A DNA stretch of 37,371 nt from Planctomycetota bacterium (GTDB taxonomy: Bacteria > Planctomycetota > UBA8742 > UBA2392): the NCBI GenBank assembly GCA_019186845.1, contig JABARW010000087.1:1-37371 (forward strand), read 5' to 3'. The translations under genes and the position numbers were made by a program. This document shows positions 1 to 7,650 of this stretch, in pieces. The notes beneath the pieces are model-generated. The model saw only the letters and a program-made list of their open reading frames with translations. It made no database searches and was not told where the DNA came from. Each line of letters starts with the position of its first letter. Within the stretch, counting starts at the first letter, position 1.

Positions 1-1296
1 GCCCATGATGGCCGGCACGTTGCAGGCAAAGCTCGACAGCAGCGGAATGAAACTCTTGCCGGACAGGCCAAAGCGCGACATCAGCTTGTCCATGAGGAAG
101 GCGGCGCGGCTCATGTAGCCTACGTCTTCGAGGATGGCGATGAACAGGAACAGAATCAGGATCTGGGGCAGGAACACCAGCACGCCCGCCACACCGCCGA
201 ACAAGCCATCCTGCACCAGGCCGCGCAGCAGTGGCATGTCCGCCGGTAGCAGGGCCAGGGTCTGCTCGCCCAGCCAGCCCATGACGGCCTCGATGCCGTC
301 CATCAGCGGACCAGACCAGGAATAGATGCTCTGGAAAATCAGCCCCATGACCAGGGTGAACGCCAGTGTGCCCCAGAGCCGGTGAGTCAGCAGGCTGTCC
401 ACGCGGTCGGTGAAAGTGCGGCCTTCGCGCGCGGCCTGCGTGCGGGCCTCGCGCGTCCACGCCGAGATGCGGCCGTAACGCGCCTGCGCCTCAATCAGCG
501 CGGCGGACTTGCCGCCGCAACCCTCGGCGCGGACGCCTTCCAGCGCGCGCAGGAAAGCCTCGCCCCCGGCCTCGGCCACTTCTTCAAACAGCGGGCCCGA
601 AGCATCAACCAGCAGGCGCAGGGCCTCGGGCTTCGTGGGCGTGTAACCCAGGGGCACGCCCAGCTCGACCAGCTTGCCGTGCAGGGTCTCGACGGCGCGG
701 GCGAAATCCTCCGGATAGTCGAGCACCAGCGCCTGGCGCGGCCGGTGCAGCTCGCGGTGCAGGGTGGCCTTGAGCTCAACCAAACCTTCGCCCCTGGGCG
801 CGTTGACGGCGACGACGGGGCAGCCCATGGCGCGCGAGAGCTTTTCGAGGTCGATGCTGATGCCGCGCGTTTTGGCGACATCGACCATGGTCAGGGCAAT
901 CACGGCGGGCAGGCCGAACTCGAGCACTTGCGTGGCGAGATAGAGGTTGCGGTCAAGGCTGGATGCGTCCACCACGAGGATGACGCCGTCGGGTTTGGGT
1001 GTTTCTTCCAGGCGGCCGAGCAAAGCCTCGGTGGCGACGCGCTCGTCGGGCGAGCGGGCGGAGAGGCTGTAGGTGCCGGGCAGGTCAATGACGGTCAGTT
1101 CCGTGTTCTCGAACTGCATGGAACCGACCTTGGCCTCGACCGTGACGCCGGGGTAATTGGCGATTTTCTGGCGCGTGCCGGTCAAAGCCGTGAACAGGGT
1201 GCTCTTGCCCGTATTGGGGTTGCCGAGCAGGGCCACGACATGCCGGTCGCGGCGCAGCGAGCGCGTGCTTTCTCCGGCTGGGCGCGCGTCCGTCAT
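1..1296 (-). CDS. feoB: FeoB ferrous iron transporter, C-terminal part beyond window edge
   Basis: Inner-membrane Fe2+ permease with a cytosolic GTPase-like domain. Reading leftward from ATG at 1296, the G1 motif GNPNTGKS lies near residue 25, followed by the switch segment YPGVTVEAK, the G3 motif DLPGTYSLS and a G4 position reading TMVD instead of the usual NxxD. A helical linker follows, then the first membrane segments (around LWGTLAFTLVMGLIFQS and GVLVFLPQILILFLFIAI) and the conserved gate segment SFACNVPAIMG, where the window ends after 432 codons. The frame stays open to base 1, so roughly the last third of a typical FeoB is missing because of the window edge, not because the gene is broken. 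The start overlaps the feoA stop (ATGA), and a GAGG lies about 7 nt upstream. The Fur-like site upstream of the operon fits iron control. Confidence 0.95.
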   Translation of the reverse strand, partial: MTDARPAGESTRSLRRDRHVVALLGNPNTGKSTLFTALTGTRQKIANYPGVTVEAKVGSMQFENTELTVIDLPGTYSLSARSPDERVATEALLGRLEETPKPDGVILVVDASSLDRNLYLATQVLEFGLPAVIALTMVDVAKTRGISIDLEKLSRAMGCPVVAVNAPRGEGLVELKATLHRELHRPRQALVLDYPEDFARAVETLHGKLVELGVPLGYTPTKPEALRLLVDASGPLFEEVAEAGGEAFLRALEGVRAEGCGGKSAALIEAQARYGRISAWTREARTQAAREGRTFTDRVDSLLTHRLWGTLAFTLVMGLIFQSIYSWSGPLMDGIEAVMGWLGEQTLALLPADMPLLRGLVQDGLFGGVAGVLVFLPQILILFLFIAILEDVGYMSRAAFLMDKLMSRFGLSGKSFIPLLSSFACNVPAIMG

Positions 1297-1529
1297 GGCA
1301 GCGCCTCAACGTGCACGTGCGCGGCTTCGCTCTTGCGCAGCGAGAGGCTGTAGCCCAGCACCTCGATCTCGATGGGGTCGCCCAAAGGTGCTTGGCGCAC
1401 CAGGCGTACCTCGACGCCCGGCAGCAGGCCGAATTCAAGCAGGCGCTGTTGAAGCGCGGCATCGCCTCCGACTTCGAGGATGCGGGCTTTGCGGCCTACA
1501 CCGAGGCTGGAGAGTGTGGAAGGGGCCAT
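1293..1529 (-). CDS. feoA: FeoA, SH3-like iron transport accessory protein
   Basis: Small cytosolic SH3-fold protein of 78 residues that assists FeoB. The sequence has the family pattern: a glycine-containing first strand (RKARILEVGGDAALQQRLLEFGLLPG), the strand VEVRLVRQAPLGDPIEIEV and the closing LGYSLSLRKSEAAHVHVE. The ATG at 1529 is chosen because the product then has the usual FeoA length; the frame is open further upstream, but that part only reads through the preceding gene in another frame. The gene starts 2 bp after the stop of the second FeoA-type gene and its TGA overlaps the feoB ATG, so the three are almost certainly translated from one message. Confidence 0.9.
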   Translation of the reverse strand: MAPSTLSSLGVGRKARILEVGGDAALQQRLLEFGLLPGVEVRLVRQAPLGDPIEIEVLGYSLSLRKSEAAHVHVEALP

Positions 1530-1531
1530 GG

Positions 1532-1774
1532 TCAGGACTGTGCGGGTCTGGCAAAGACGCGGTCCTGGAGCTCGCCGGCGAGCGCAAAGCGCGAACCGCC
1601 GATGCTGACGATGGCGGGGTCGCCGCGGCGCACGACACGGACCTGCTTTCCGACGCAGCATCCGAGCTCGCAGAGGCGGCGGGACGAGGCGTCGTCGCCG
1701 AGCACCTGGACAATCTCAAGGGGGCCGTCATGTTCGCTGAAGACGGCAAGGGGGGCGATGTGGTTGGCGATCAT
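1532..1774 (-). CDS. Second FeoA-domain protein, first gene of the feo operon
   Basis: A second FeoA-like protein (80 residues from ATG at 1774). It shows the diagnostic SSRRLCELGCCVGKQVRVVR segment and the final strand AIVSIGGSRFALAGELQDRVFA. It differs from the neighbouring FeoA by a Cys-rich turn (CELGCC). The chosen start has AGGA about 9 nt upstream and gives the expected small-domain length; an open frame continues upstream to 1927 but would cross the Fur-like operator. Operons with two FeoA proteins before FeoB are known in several phyla; the separate roles of the two copies are not established here. The CELGCC cysteines could be redox- or metal-responsive, which is speculation. Confidence 0.85.
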   Translation of the reverse strand: MIANHIAPLAVFSEHDGPLEIVQVLGDDASSRRLCELGCCVGKQVRVVRRGDPAIVSIGGSRFALAGELQDRVFARPAQS

Positions 1775-1801
1775 GGCAGTGCATCCTGGGCCGCGCCCGT
1801 A

Positions 1802-1818
1802 TTGAAACTCATTCTCAA
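1802..1818. promoter_or_regulatory. Fur-box-like operator upstream of feo
   Basis: The 17-bp site TTGAAACTCATTCTCAA reads on the minus strand as TTGAGAATGAGTTTCAA. It matches 11 of the 14 specific positions of the 7-1-7 Fur consensus TGATAATnATTATCA and keeps TTGA...TCAA symmetry. It lies 28 bp upstream of the first feo gene, where an iron-dependent repressor is expected. Confidence 0.65.
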
Positions 1819-1844
1819 TATAGCTTGATTCTCCGGACATGCAA
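1817..1844 (-). promoter_or_regulatory. Candidate feo promoter
   Basis: On the minus strand TTGCAT (1844-1839) and TATATT (1822-1817) are separated by 16 bp, a fair sigma70-type match. The -10 overlaps the Fur-like palindrome at 1802-1818, so repressor binding would block RNA polymerase. Transcription would start about 35 nt before the first FeoA-type gene. Confidence 0.45.
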
Positions 1845-1851
1845 GTCCGGA
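1832..1851. repeat. Perfect inverted repeat in the divergent region
   Basis: TCCGGACATGCAAGTCCGGA has 7-bp perfect arms around a 6-nt centre. It lies between the Fur-like site and the second palindrome and overlaps the proposed feo -35. It may be an operator for a second regulator, or a hairpin in a transcript from the zinc side. Confidence 0.5.
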
Positions 1852-1871
1852 AACCGGGGCCTGACGCCATG

Positions 1872-1889
1872 AATTTGCTATTGCAAATT
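1872..1889. promoter_or_regulatory. Palindrome upstream of the zinc-type operon, candidate metalloregulator operator
   Basis: AATTTGCTATTGCAAATT has two perfect 7-bp arms (AATTTGC/GCAAATT) around TATT. A further TTGCA half-site follows at 1892-1896. It is AT-rich in a GC-rich context and ends 61 bp before the outer-membrane protein start, so it is a likely repressor site. A Zur-type regulator is the natural guess because of the genes downstream, but I do not recognise the sequence as a known Zur consensus. Confidence 0.45.
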
Positions 1890-1950
1890 ACTTGCATCAT
1901 CACTACTTTTCCGCAATCGAGTTGCATTTAGGTCCCATGTGAGGAGTCCC

Positions 1951-3387
1951 ATGCCGCGCATTTTGTTGGTATTGCTGCTTCTGGCAGCGCCCCTGACGGC
2001 CCAGGCCCCCAGCCAGGCCGAGTTTGACGAGCTCAAGCGCAAGAACGCCGAACTGGAAAAGCGCCTCGAAAAGCTCGAGAAGCAAGGCGGCAACGAGGCC
2101 GGCGCCGATGAGCTGGACAAGGCCGTCGCCGAGGCCGAGGCCGGCGAGAAGAAACCCGACTCACGGGCGCAGGCCAGAGAATCCCGCGGTCGCGAACTGT
2201 TTGGCTTTGACCTGGGCAGCGCGCGCGTGCGCCTCATCGACATTTCGCTTACCGGGCTCTTTGCCGTGGGCTACTCCAGCGTCAAGGACCGCTTCACCGA
2301 GGGGCTCAACGGCGGCGGACACGACCCCAAGCGGCGCGGCTTCACGCTGCAGCAGATTGAGCTTTCGTTCTCCGGGGCCGTCGATCCCTACTTCCGCGCG
2401 GAAGCCCACTTTGTGGTGGGGGAGGAGGGCTTTGAGCTGGAGGAAACCTTCTTCCAGACGCTTTCACTGCCGGCCGGGCTGCAACTGGAAGGCGGCTACT
2501 TCCTCACCGAGTTCGGGCGCGTCAACCCGCGGCATCCCCACGACTGGGACTTCATCGACCAGCCGGTGATCAACACGCGCATCATGGGCCCAGACGGCAT
2601 GCGCGGCCTGGGCGCGCGCCTGGGCTGGCTCACGCCCCTGCCCTGGTTTTCGGAGGTTCATGTCGGGGTGCAGAACGGCAACGATGAGTCCATGGTCAGC
2701 TTTCTGGGCGAGGGCCACCACCATGGCGGAGAAGAGCACAGCGAGGAGTCCCTGGGCGGCTTTGCCCGCGTCGAGCGCGACATCGAGAGCCTGTACGAGT
2801 TCGTTTACCTCTGGCGCTGGCACAATCACTTCAGCATCGGCTCCAACGCCGGTTTCAGCGTCGGACTTTCGGGGCTGTTTGGCCCCAACGCCACCGGCGA
2901 CAAGGGCAAGACCTGGGTGGGCGGCGCGGACATGCTGTTCAAGTGGCGCCCCTCCAACCACCAGCGCGGCTGGCCCTACCTGCGCGTGCAGGGCGAGTTC
3001 ATGTACCGTTACTTCCAGGCCGACCGCGGCGTGCTTGAGGAGGACCCCGCCGATCCGCTCGACGACATCTTCCTGGACTCCACCGTGCTGGGAGACTGGG
3101 GAGGGTATCTGCAGGTGATGCTGGGCTTTGCGCATGGCTGGAGTGCCGGGTTGCGCCTGGACTTCGCCGATGCCTTCCGCGAAGGCGAGGAGTTGCGCAA
3201 AGACGATCCCCTGCGCGACCGGCGCTGGCGCGCCTCAGCCCTGGTGGAATGGCGAATCACGGAGTTCGCCCGCATGCGCATTCAGTACAATCTGGACCAC
3301 ATGGAACACCTCAAGCACAGCACGGCCCACGGTTTCTGGCTGTCCTTCGAGTTCCTCATTGGCGCGCACCCCGCCCACGGCTACTAG
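1951..3387 (+). CDS. Outer-membrane beta-barrel protein with a His-rich segment, zinc operon
   Basis: Predicted outer-membrane barrel of 478 residues. The ATG at 1951 is preferred over a GTG at 1939 because GAGGAG (1941-1946) lies just upstream and the protein then begins directly with a signal peptide (MPRILLVLLLLAAPLTAQA). A short coiled coil follows (FDELKRKNAELEKRLEKLEK), as in OprO/P-like porins. The rest alternates aromatic and polar residues as in barrel strands (for example RRWRASALVEWRITEFARM). A likely loop near residues 253-264 reads EGHHHGGEEHSEE, a plausible divalent-metal ligand cluster. It is the first gene before znuA-C-B, 15 bp upstream of znuA. I infer a zinc-entry porin or metal-collecting outer-membrane protein. 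It does not look like a TonB-dependent receptor: no plug domain or TonB box was seen. Confidence 0.75.
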   Translation: MPRILLVLLLLAAPLTAQAPSQAEFDELKRKNAELEKRLEKLEKQGGNEAGADELDKAVAEAEAGEKKPDSRAQARESRGRELFGFDLGSARVRLIDISLTGLFAVGYSSVKDRFTEGLNGGGHDPKRRGFTLQQIELSFSGAVDPYFRAEAHFVVGEEGFELEETFFQTLSLPAGLQLEGGYFLTEFGRVNPRHPHDWDFIDQPVINTRIMGPDGMRGLGARLGWLTPLPWFSEVHVGVQNGNDESMVSFLGEGHHHGGEEHSEESLGGFARVERDIESLYEFVYLWRWHNHFSIGSNAGFSVGLSGLFGPNATGDKGKTWVGGADMLFKWRPSNHQRGWPYLRVQGEFMYRYFQADRGVLEEDPADPLDDIFLDSTVLGDWGGYLQVMLGFAHGWSAGLRLDFADAFREGEELRKDDPLRDRRWRASALVEWRITEFARMRIQYNLDHMEHLKHSTAHGFWLSFEFLIGAHPAHGY

Positions 3388-3402
3388 ACCCAGGCAACGA
3401 TC

Positions 3403-4410
3403 ATGAAAACTGCCCTGCTGCTGCTCCTGCTGCTGGCGGCCCCTCTGGCGGCCCAAGAGCCCCTCAAGGCCTGCGCCACGGTGCCCGACCTGGGGCGCCT
3501 CTGCGAGGAGGTGGGCGGCAGCGAGGTCAAGGTTGTGACCTTCGCGCAGGGCCCTGAAGACCCTCACCACATCGAGGCCAAGCCCAACTTCGTGCGCGAT
3601 CTGGCCTCGGCTGAGCTGCTGCTGCTGGTGGGCATGGATCTCGAGACAGGCTGGCTGCCCGCCCTGCTTGAACAGTGCCGCAATCCCAAAGTGCTCAAGA
3701 CGGGGGCCGGCTACTTCGATGCCTCGAAGTTCATCACCCCCCTGGAGGTGCCCGCCGGCGAGGTGGACCGCACCCAGGGCGACGTTCACGCCCACGGCAA
3801 CCCCCATTACCTCTCCGACCCCATCTGCGGGCTGCGCGTGGCGCGCGGCATCCGCGATAAGCTCTCTGAACTGCGCCCCGCGCGCAAAGAGGAGTTCGAG
3901 AAGCGCTATCAGGACTTCCGCAAGCGCCTGGGCGCCAGGCTCGTGGGCGAGAAGCTGACCGAGAAGTACGACATCGAGAAGCTGGCTCGGCTGCACGAGT
4001 TCAACAAGCTGGGCGACTTCCTCAAAAAGCAGGGCGAAACCGACCTGCTCTCCGGCTGGCTCAAGGATCTCATGCCGTACCACGGCGTGAAGGCGGTGGC
4101 GGACCACAATATCTGGGCTTACTTCGGCGCGCGTTTTGGCCTGAAGTTCTCGGGTTTCCTCGAACCGCTGCCGGGCATCTCTCCCACGACCAGGCACCTC
4201 AACGCCCTGATTGAGACCATGAAGTCCGATGGCGCCAAGCTGATTCTCTCTGTGGCTTACTTTGACAAGCGCCACGCGGAGTTTGTGGCCTCCAAGACCT
4301 CGGCCAAGGCCGTCACGCTCGCACACCAGGCAGGTGCTGTGGAAGGCGCGTCGGATTATCTTTCGACGGTCGATCTCAATGTGCAGCGCATCGTGGCCGC
4401 GCTGAAGTAA
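3403..4410 (+). CDS. znuA: ZnuA-like metal-binding periplasmic protein
   Basis: Cluster A-I substrate-binding protein (335 residues) that would capture Zn2+ (or Mn2+) in the periplasm for the following ABC importer. A signal peptide (MKTALLLLLLLAAPLAAQ) is followed by the family ligand regions: PHHIEAKP (His55/56), HAHGNPHYLSDP (His129-135) and DHNIWAYFGARFGLKF (His235). There is no long His-rich loop of the kind seen in many ZnuA proteins. Instead there is a Lys/Glu-rich helical stretch around residues 180-225 before the second lobe. Placing it with zinc, not manganese, rests mainly on the His-rich outer-membrane neighbour and is an inference. It is translated with the ATPase gene 9 bp downstream. 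Confidence 0.85.
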   Translation: MKTALLLLLLLAAPLAAQEPLKACATVPDLGRLCEEVGGSEVKVVTFAQGPEDPHHIEAKPNFVRDLASAELLLLVGMDLETGWLPALLEQCRNPKVLKTGAGYFDASKFITPLEVPAGEVDRTQGDVHAHGNPHYLSDPICGLRVARGIRDKLSELRPARKEEFEKRYQDFRKRLGARLVGEKLTEKYDIEKLARLHEFNKLGDFLKKQGETDLLSGWLKDLMPYHGVKAVADHNIWAYFGARFGLKFSGFLEPLPGISPTTRHLNALIETMKSDGAKLILSVAYFDKRHAEFVASKTSAKAVTLAHQAGAVEGASDYLSTVDLNVQRIVAALK

Positions 4411-4419
4411 GCTTGGGCC

Positions 4420-5070
4420 ATGGGCGCCATGATTCAAGCGCAGAACCTGACGCTGGGCTACGGGAGTACGCCGGTGCTCCAGGGCGTCAACCTGACCGTG
4501 GAGCCCGGGCAGTTCTGGTGCTGGCTGGGTGAAAACGGCGCCGGCAAGAGCACGCTGGTCAAGGCCATCATCGGCCAGCTCAAGCCCATCTCCGGGAGAC
4601 TAACGCGAGACCCTGCCCTGGCGTCTCCCTCGTGCCTGGGCTTTGTTCCCCAGCGCTGCGAGTTCAGCGAGTCGCTGCCGGTGAGCGTGCGCGAGTTCAT
4701 TGACCTGGGGCTGGCCGGCCTGGGGCTGGCGCGCGCACAGCGCGGCGAGCGTGTGCGCCAGGCGCTGGCCGAAGTCGCGCTGGATGGCCTGGAGCGCCGC
4801 GATTTCTGGTCCCTCTCCGGCGGGCAGCGCCAGCGCGTACTGGTGGCCCGCGCCCTGGCACGCAAGCCCAGGCTCCTGATCGCCGATGAGCCCGCGGCCA
4901 ACCTCGACCCCGAGGCCGCCTGCTCCCTGCTGGACCTGCTCAAGGCGCGGCAGCTTGCCTCCCTCACTGTCATTCTCGTGACCCATGACCCCGTGGGCGC
5001 CAGACGCGTGGCGACACACCTCGCACGCTTTGAGCGCGGCAGCGTAAACGTGGAGGCCGCCCCATGCTGA
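4420..5070 (+). CDS. znuC: ZnuC-like ABC transporter ATPase
   Basis: ATP-binding subunit of the metal importer, 216 residues. It shows the Walker A GENGAGKST, a Q-loop (FVPQRCEF), the signature LSGGQRQR, the Walker B LLIADEP with catalytic Glu, the D-loop NLDPEA and the switch His in VTHD. The protein is on the short side because the C-terminal accessory part seen in some ZnuC proteins is absent. Two starts are possible, ATG 4420 and ATG 4429 (MIQAQNLTLGY); neither has a clear ribosome-binding site. The stop overlaps the start of the permease gene by 7 bp, indicating translational coupling. Confidence 0.9.
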   Translation: MGAMIQAQNLTLGYGSTPVLQGVNLTVEPGQFWCWLGENGAGKSTLVKAIIGQLKPISGRLTRDPALASPSCLGFVPQRCEFSESLPVSVREFIDLGLAGLGLARAQRGERVRQALAEVALDGLERRDFWSLSGGQRQRVLVARALARKPRLLIADEPAANLDPEAACSLLDLLKARQLASLTVILVTHDPVGARRVATHLARFERGSVNVEAAPC

Positions 5071-6068
5071 GCGAGTTTGTGGCGTCCTGGGAGATCTTCT
5101 ACACCAGCTACCTGGCGGGCCTGTTCATCGCGCTCGCCCTTTCACTGCCCGGCATCATCGTGATCGCCCGCGACCAGATTTTCATCGGCGCGGCCACGGC
5201 CCAGGCGTCAATGCTGGGCGTGACCCTGGCCATGTTCATCGGCGGAGCCGCTGTGGCCTCCCTGCCCCAGACCTGGGCCAGCCAGCCCATCGTCGAAAGA
5301 AAGGCCGAGCCGCGTCTCGAGGGCGACGACGCTCTGGACGCGTTCATGCGCGAAGAAGGCATCCGAGAAGAGCCCAAGGTCCACACCCATCCAAGACCCC
5401 TGGAGGCCTACTACTGGCACGAGCGCCTGCGCCTGGCCCTCAATACCGACGGCTTCCGGTCCCTGCTTGGCGCGGCCATGGCCGTGCTGGCCGCCCTGCT
5501 CACGGCGCGCCGCCGCGGCCAGGAAGCCCTGACGGGCTGGGTGTTTCTGGTAGGGGCCAGCGGGTCGGTGCTGGCCGCCAGCCACAGCGCGCACGGCCTT
5601 GAGGAGGTCCATCGGCTGGTTTCAAGCAGCCTCATTGGCGCCACCGACCTCGACGTGCTGACCTTCGCCGCCCTGGCCGCGGGTTCGGTGATGGCCACGC
5701 TGGCTCTGGGTCGCCGCCTGCTTTTTGCCACGATTGACCCATCGACGGCCCAGGCCGCGGGCCTGCGCGTGGGCCTGCTGGCCGCGCTGATCAACGTGTG
5801 GCTCGGCCTTGGTCTGGGCTTGGCCATCAAGACATCGGGCATGCTGTTTTCATTCGGCGCCCTGGTGCTGCCCGCCCTGATTGCCCGGACGTTTTGCCGC
5901 GAAGTGCGCCAGATGGCTCTTTGGGCGCCGCTCATTGCCGCCGGGGGCGCCCTGGTTGCGTTCTTTCTCGCCCATGCCCTCAATTATCCGCCGGGGCAGG
6001 TGGCCGTGGCCCTGTGGTGCTTGATGCTGGCCGTGGCTGCGCCGGCCTGCCGCTTCAGGGCACGCTGA
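5064..6068 (+). CDS. znuB: ZnuB-like metal ABC permease with a large loop insertion
   Basis: Membrane subunit of the importer, ABC-3 family, 334 residues. Hydrophobic segments include LAGLFIALALSLPGIIVIA, QASMLGVTLAMFIGGAAVAS, LLGAAMAVLAALL and LLAALINVWLGLGLGLAI, with the conserved region SGMLFSFGALVLPALIA near the end. Unusually, about 65 mostly charged residues (about 70-135, including VHTHPRP and two His-containing turns) separate the second and third membrane segments; typical ZnuB proteins are nearer 260-290 residues. The insert could be an extra metal-binding or regulatory loop. The gene ends 6 bp before a converging gene with no obvious hairpin terminator between them. Confidence 0.88.
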   Translation: MLSEFVASWEIFYTSYLAGLFIALALSLPGIIVIARDQIFIGAATAQASMLGVTLAMFIGGAAVASLPQTWASQPIVERKAEPRLEGDDALDAFMREEGIREEPKVHTHPRPLEAYYWHERLRLALNTDGFRSLLGAAMAVLAALLTARRRGQEALTGWVFLVGASGSVLAASHSAHGLEEVHRLVSSSLIGATDLDVLTFAALAAGSVMATLALGRRLLFATIDPSTAQAAGLRVGLLAALINVWLGLGLGLAIKTSGMLFSFGALVLPALIARTFCREVRQMALWAPLIAAGGALVAFFLAHALNYPPGQVAVALWCLMLAVAAPACRFRAR

Positions 6069-6074
6069 AATTGG

Positions 6075-6533
6075 TTACACCGTGTGCATGAGGCAACTGG
6101 CTTCATAGCCCAGCAGTCCGCTGCGCGCCTGGGTCTCGAGATAGTCGCGCACAGGGCCGTAGGGCACGAAGCTCGGCACGTGAATCGCCACCAGCTTGCC
6201 CAGTTCATTGACGGCCGTATCGCACCCCAGAAAACCCAGGGCCTTGCGTACCTCGGGCACCCTGGCGGGTTCATACACGATGGCGCGCACGGTCGCGGCC
6301 TCGGAGCGGTCGGCCACCTCGGTATACACCAGCTTGCCCTGGCGCATCTCGGCCTTGACCACATCGTCGCGCGCCACGGCCCGCGCGTAGAACGGAATGG
6401 CCTTGAGGCGATATTGCCCCGGCGCAATCTCGTTGCAGGCGATTTCCTCCTGTGTCACGGGAGGCCAGCCGCCCACTTGCTCCAGCGGAAAGCACACCTG
6501 CACGATGCGGTTGGTGGAACGTGTCTCGCTCAC
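6075..6533 (-). CDS. DUF4265 family protein
   Basis: Small soluble protein (152 residues) resembling DUF4265 in the segments IVQVCFPLEQVGGWPPVTQEE and GQYRLKAIPFYARAVARDDVV, followed by a C-terminal half with LGFLGCDTAVNELGKLVAIHVP. The family has no established function that I know of. GTG at 6533 is chosen because the domain begins immediately after it and because CATAAT lies exactly 6 nt upstream, compatible with a leaderless message; an open frame extends upstream but looks non-coding. It converges on znuB and lies downstream of the arginase gene on the same strand, with a 124-bp gap. Confidence 0.7.
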   Translation of the reverse strand: MSETRSTNRIVQVCFPLEQVGGWPPVTQEEIACNEIAPGQYRLKAIPFYARAVARDDVVKAEMRQGKLVYTEVADRSEAATVRAIVYEPARVPEVRKALGFLGCDTAVNELGKLVAIHVPSFVPYGPVRDYLETQARSGLLGYEASCLMHTV

Positions 6534-6568
6534 GCCGCGATTATGCCGCGCCGCCCCAAAGCGGCGAA
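6534..6568 (-). promoter_or_regulatory. Candidate leaderless promoter of the DUF4265 gene
   Basis: On the minus strand TTCGCC (6568-6563), a 17-bp spacer and CATAAT (6545-6540) are followed by exactly 6 nt and then the GTG. Initiation would fall at or next to the start codon. No Shine-Dalgarno sequence is present. Confidence 0.4.
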
Positions 6569-6657
6569 CGATTAATCGGAACGGCTCCCTCGCCACTTGA
6601 ATCACACCTGCGCCAGAGCGGCGGCTGTGCCCGCGGGCGGGGCCTGGGTCGAGGGCG

Positions 6658-7650
6658 CTAAAGAATGCGCTTGCCCAGGGCGCTGGCAATGAGGCCCGCT
6701 GCCAGTTCCCCGGTCATGTTGTAGTTGTCCAGGATGGGGTTGACCTCGACCATCTCGAAACTGGTCAGCTTGCCGCTTTCAGAGATGAGTTCGAGGGCCA
6801 GGTGCGCCTCGCGGTAGGTCAGGCCGCCGAACACCGTGGTGCCCGTGCCGGGCGCCACGCGCGGGTCCACGGAGTCAATGTCAAAGCTCACGTGAAGGTA
6901 GTCCGTGTTGCGTGTGGCCAGGCTGATGGCCTCCTGGATGACGCCGGCCATGCCGCGCATGTCGATGTCCTGCATGGTGAAGGCGTGGACGCCGGAATCG
7001 AGGATGGCCTGCTTTTCCTCGCGGTCGAGGTCGCGCAGGCCGATCAGCACGACGTTGTTGGCCTGAACCTTGGGCGCAAAGCCGCCCAGATGCGTCAGCA
7101 CCCTGGGCCCCTTGCCCAGGGCCACGCTCACGGGCATGCCGTGAATGTTGCCGCTGGGCGAGGTTTCAGGCGTGTTCAGGTCGCCGTGGGCGTCAATCCA
7201 GATTACGCCGATTTCGCGGGGCACTCGCCCTTTGCTTTTGCCTTTTTCGGCCTTGTAGCGCTCCCGAATGCCCACGGCCAGGCCGGCCACGGTTCCGATG
7301 TTGATGCTGTGATCGCCGCCTATGACCAGCGGGAAGCCGCCCATGAGCACGATACGCTGGACGTGCTCGTGCAAAGCGTCGCAGGCGCGCAGCACGATGG
7401 GCAGGTTGTTGGCCTTGCCCTCGACCTTGGCGCGCAGGCGCTCAGGCGTGCGGATCAGGATGTCGCCGTGGTCCACGAATTCGCGTCCCGCCGCCTTCAA
7501 TTTGTCGTGCAGTCCGCCGATGCGCAGGGCGCTGGGGCCCATGCCCACGCCGCGCCGACCCGCCCCGTGGTCCATGGGCACGCCGATGATGTGGACCGTT
7601 TCCGGCGGCGAATCATGGGTTTCAAACGGGGCTGTGCGTGAGCGAGGCAT
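6658..7650 (-). CDS. rocF: Arginase
   Basis: Hydrolyses L-arginine to ornithine and urea with a binuclear Mn centre. The 330-residue protein has all ureohydrolase metal ligands: GGDHS (His114), DAHGDLN (Asp153, His155, Asp157) and SFDIDSVDP (Asp257, Asp259). The segment TPETSPSGNIHGMP is the arginase-type substrate loop, which argues against agmatinase. ATG 7650 is chosen because the conserved core (ETVHIIGVPMDHGAGRRGVGMG) begins about 17 residues later and because a good promoter ends 6 nt before it; the frame is open upstream to 7845. The final segment GELAAGLIASALGKRIL is intact. It appears to be monocistronic. Confidence 0.92.
   Translation of the reverse strand: MPRSRTAPFETHDSPPETVHIIGVPMDHGAGRRGVGMGPSALRIGGLHDKLKAAGREFVDHGDILIRTPERLRAKVEGKANNLPIVLRACDALHEHVQRIVLMGGFPLVIGGDHSINIGTVAGLAVGIRERYKAEKGKSKGRVPREIGVIWIDAHGDLNTPETSPSGNIHGMPVSVALGKGPRVLTHLGGFAPKVQANNVVLIGLRDLDREEKQAILDSGVHAFTMQDIDMRGMAGVIQEAISLATRNTDYLHVSFDIDSVDPRVAPGTGTTVFGGLTYREAHLALELISESGKLTSFEMVEVNPILDNYNMTGELAAGLIASALGKRIL

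Noticed and set aside
382..1353. Open frame of 323 codons on the plus strand
   Set aside because: Antisense to feoB, whose GTPase motifs are unmistakable on the other strand.
3235..4437. Open frame of 400 codons on the minus strand
   Set aside because: Antisense to the znuA-like gene; no signature and composition typical of a shadow frame.
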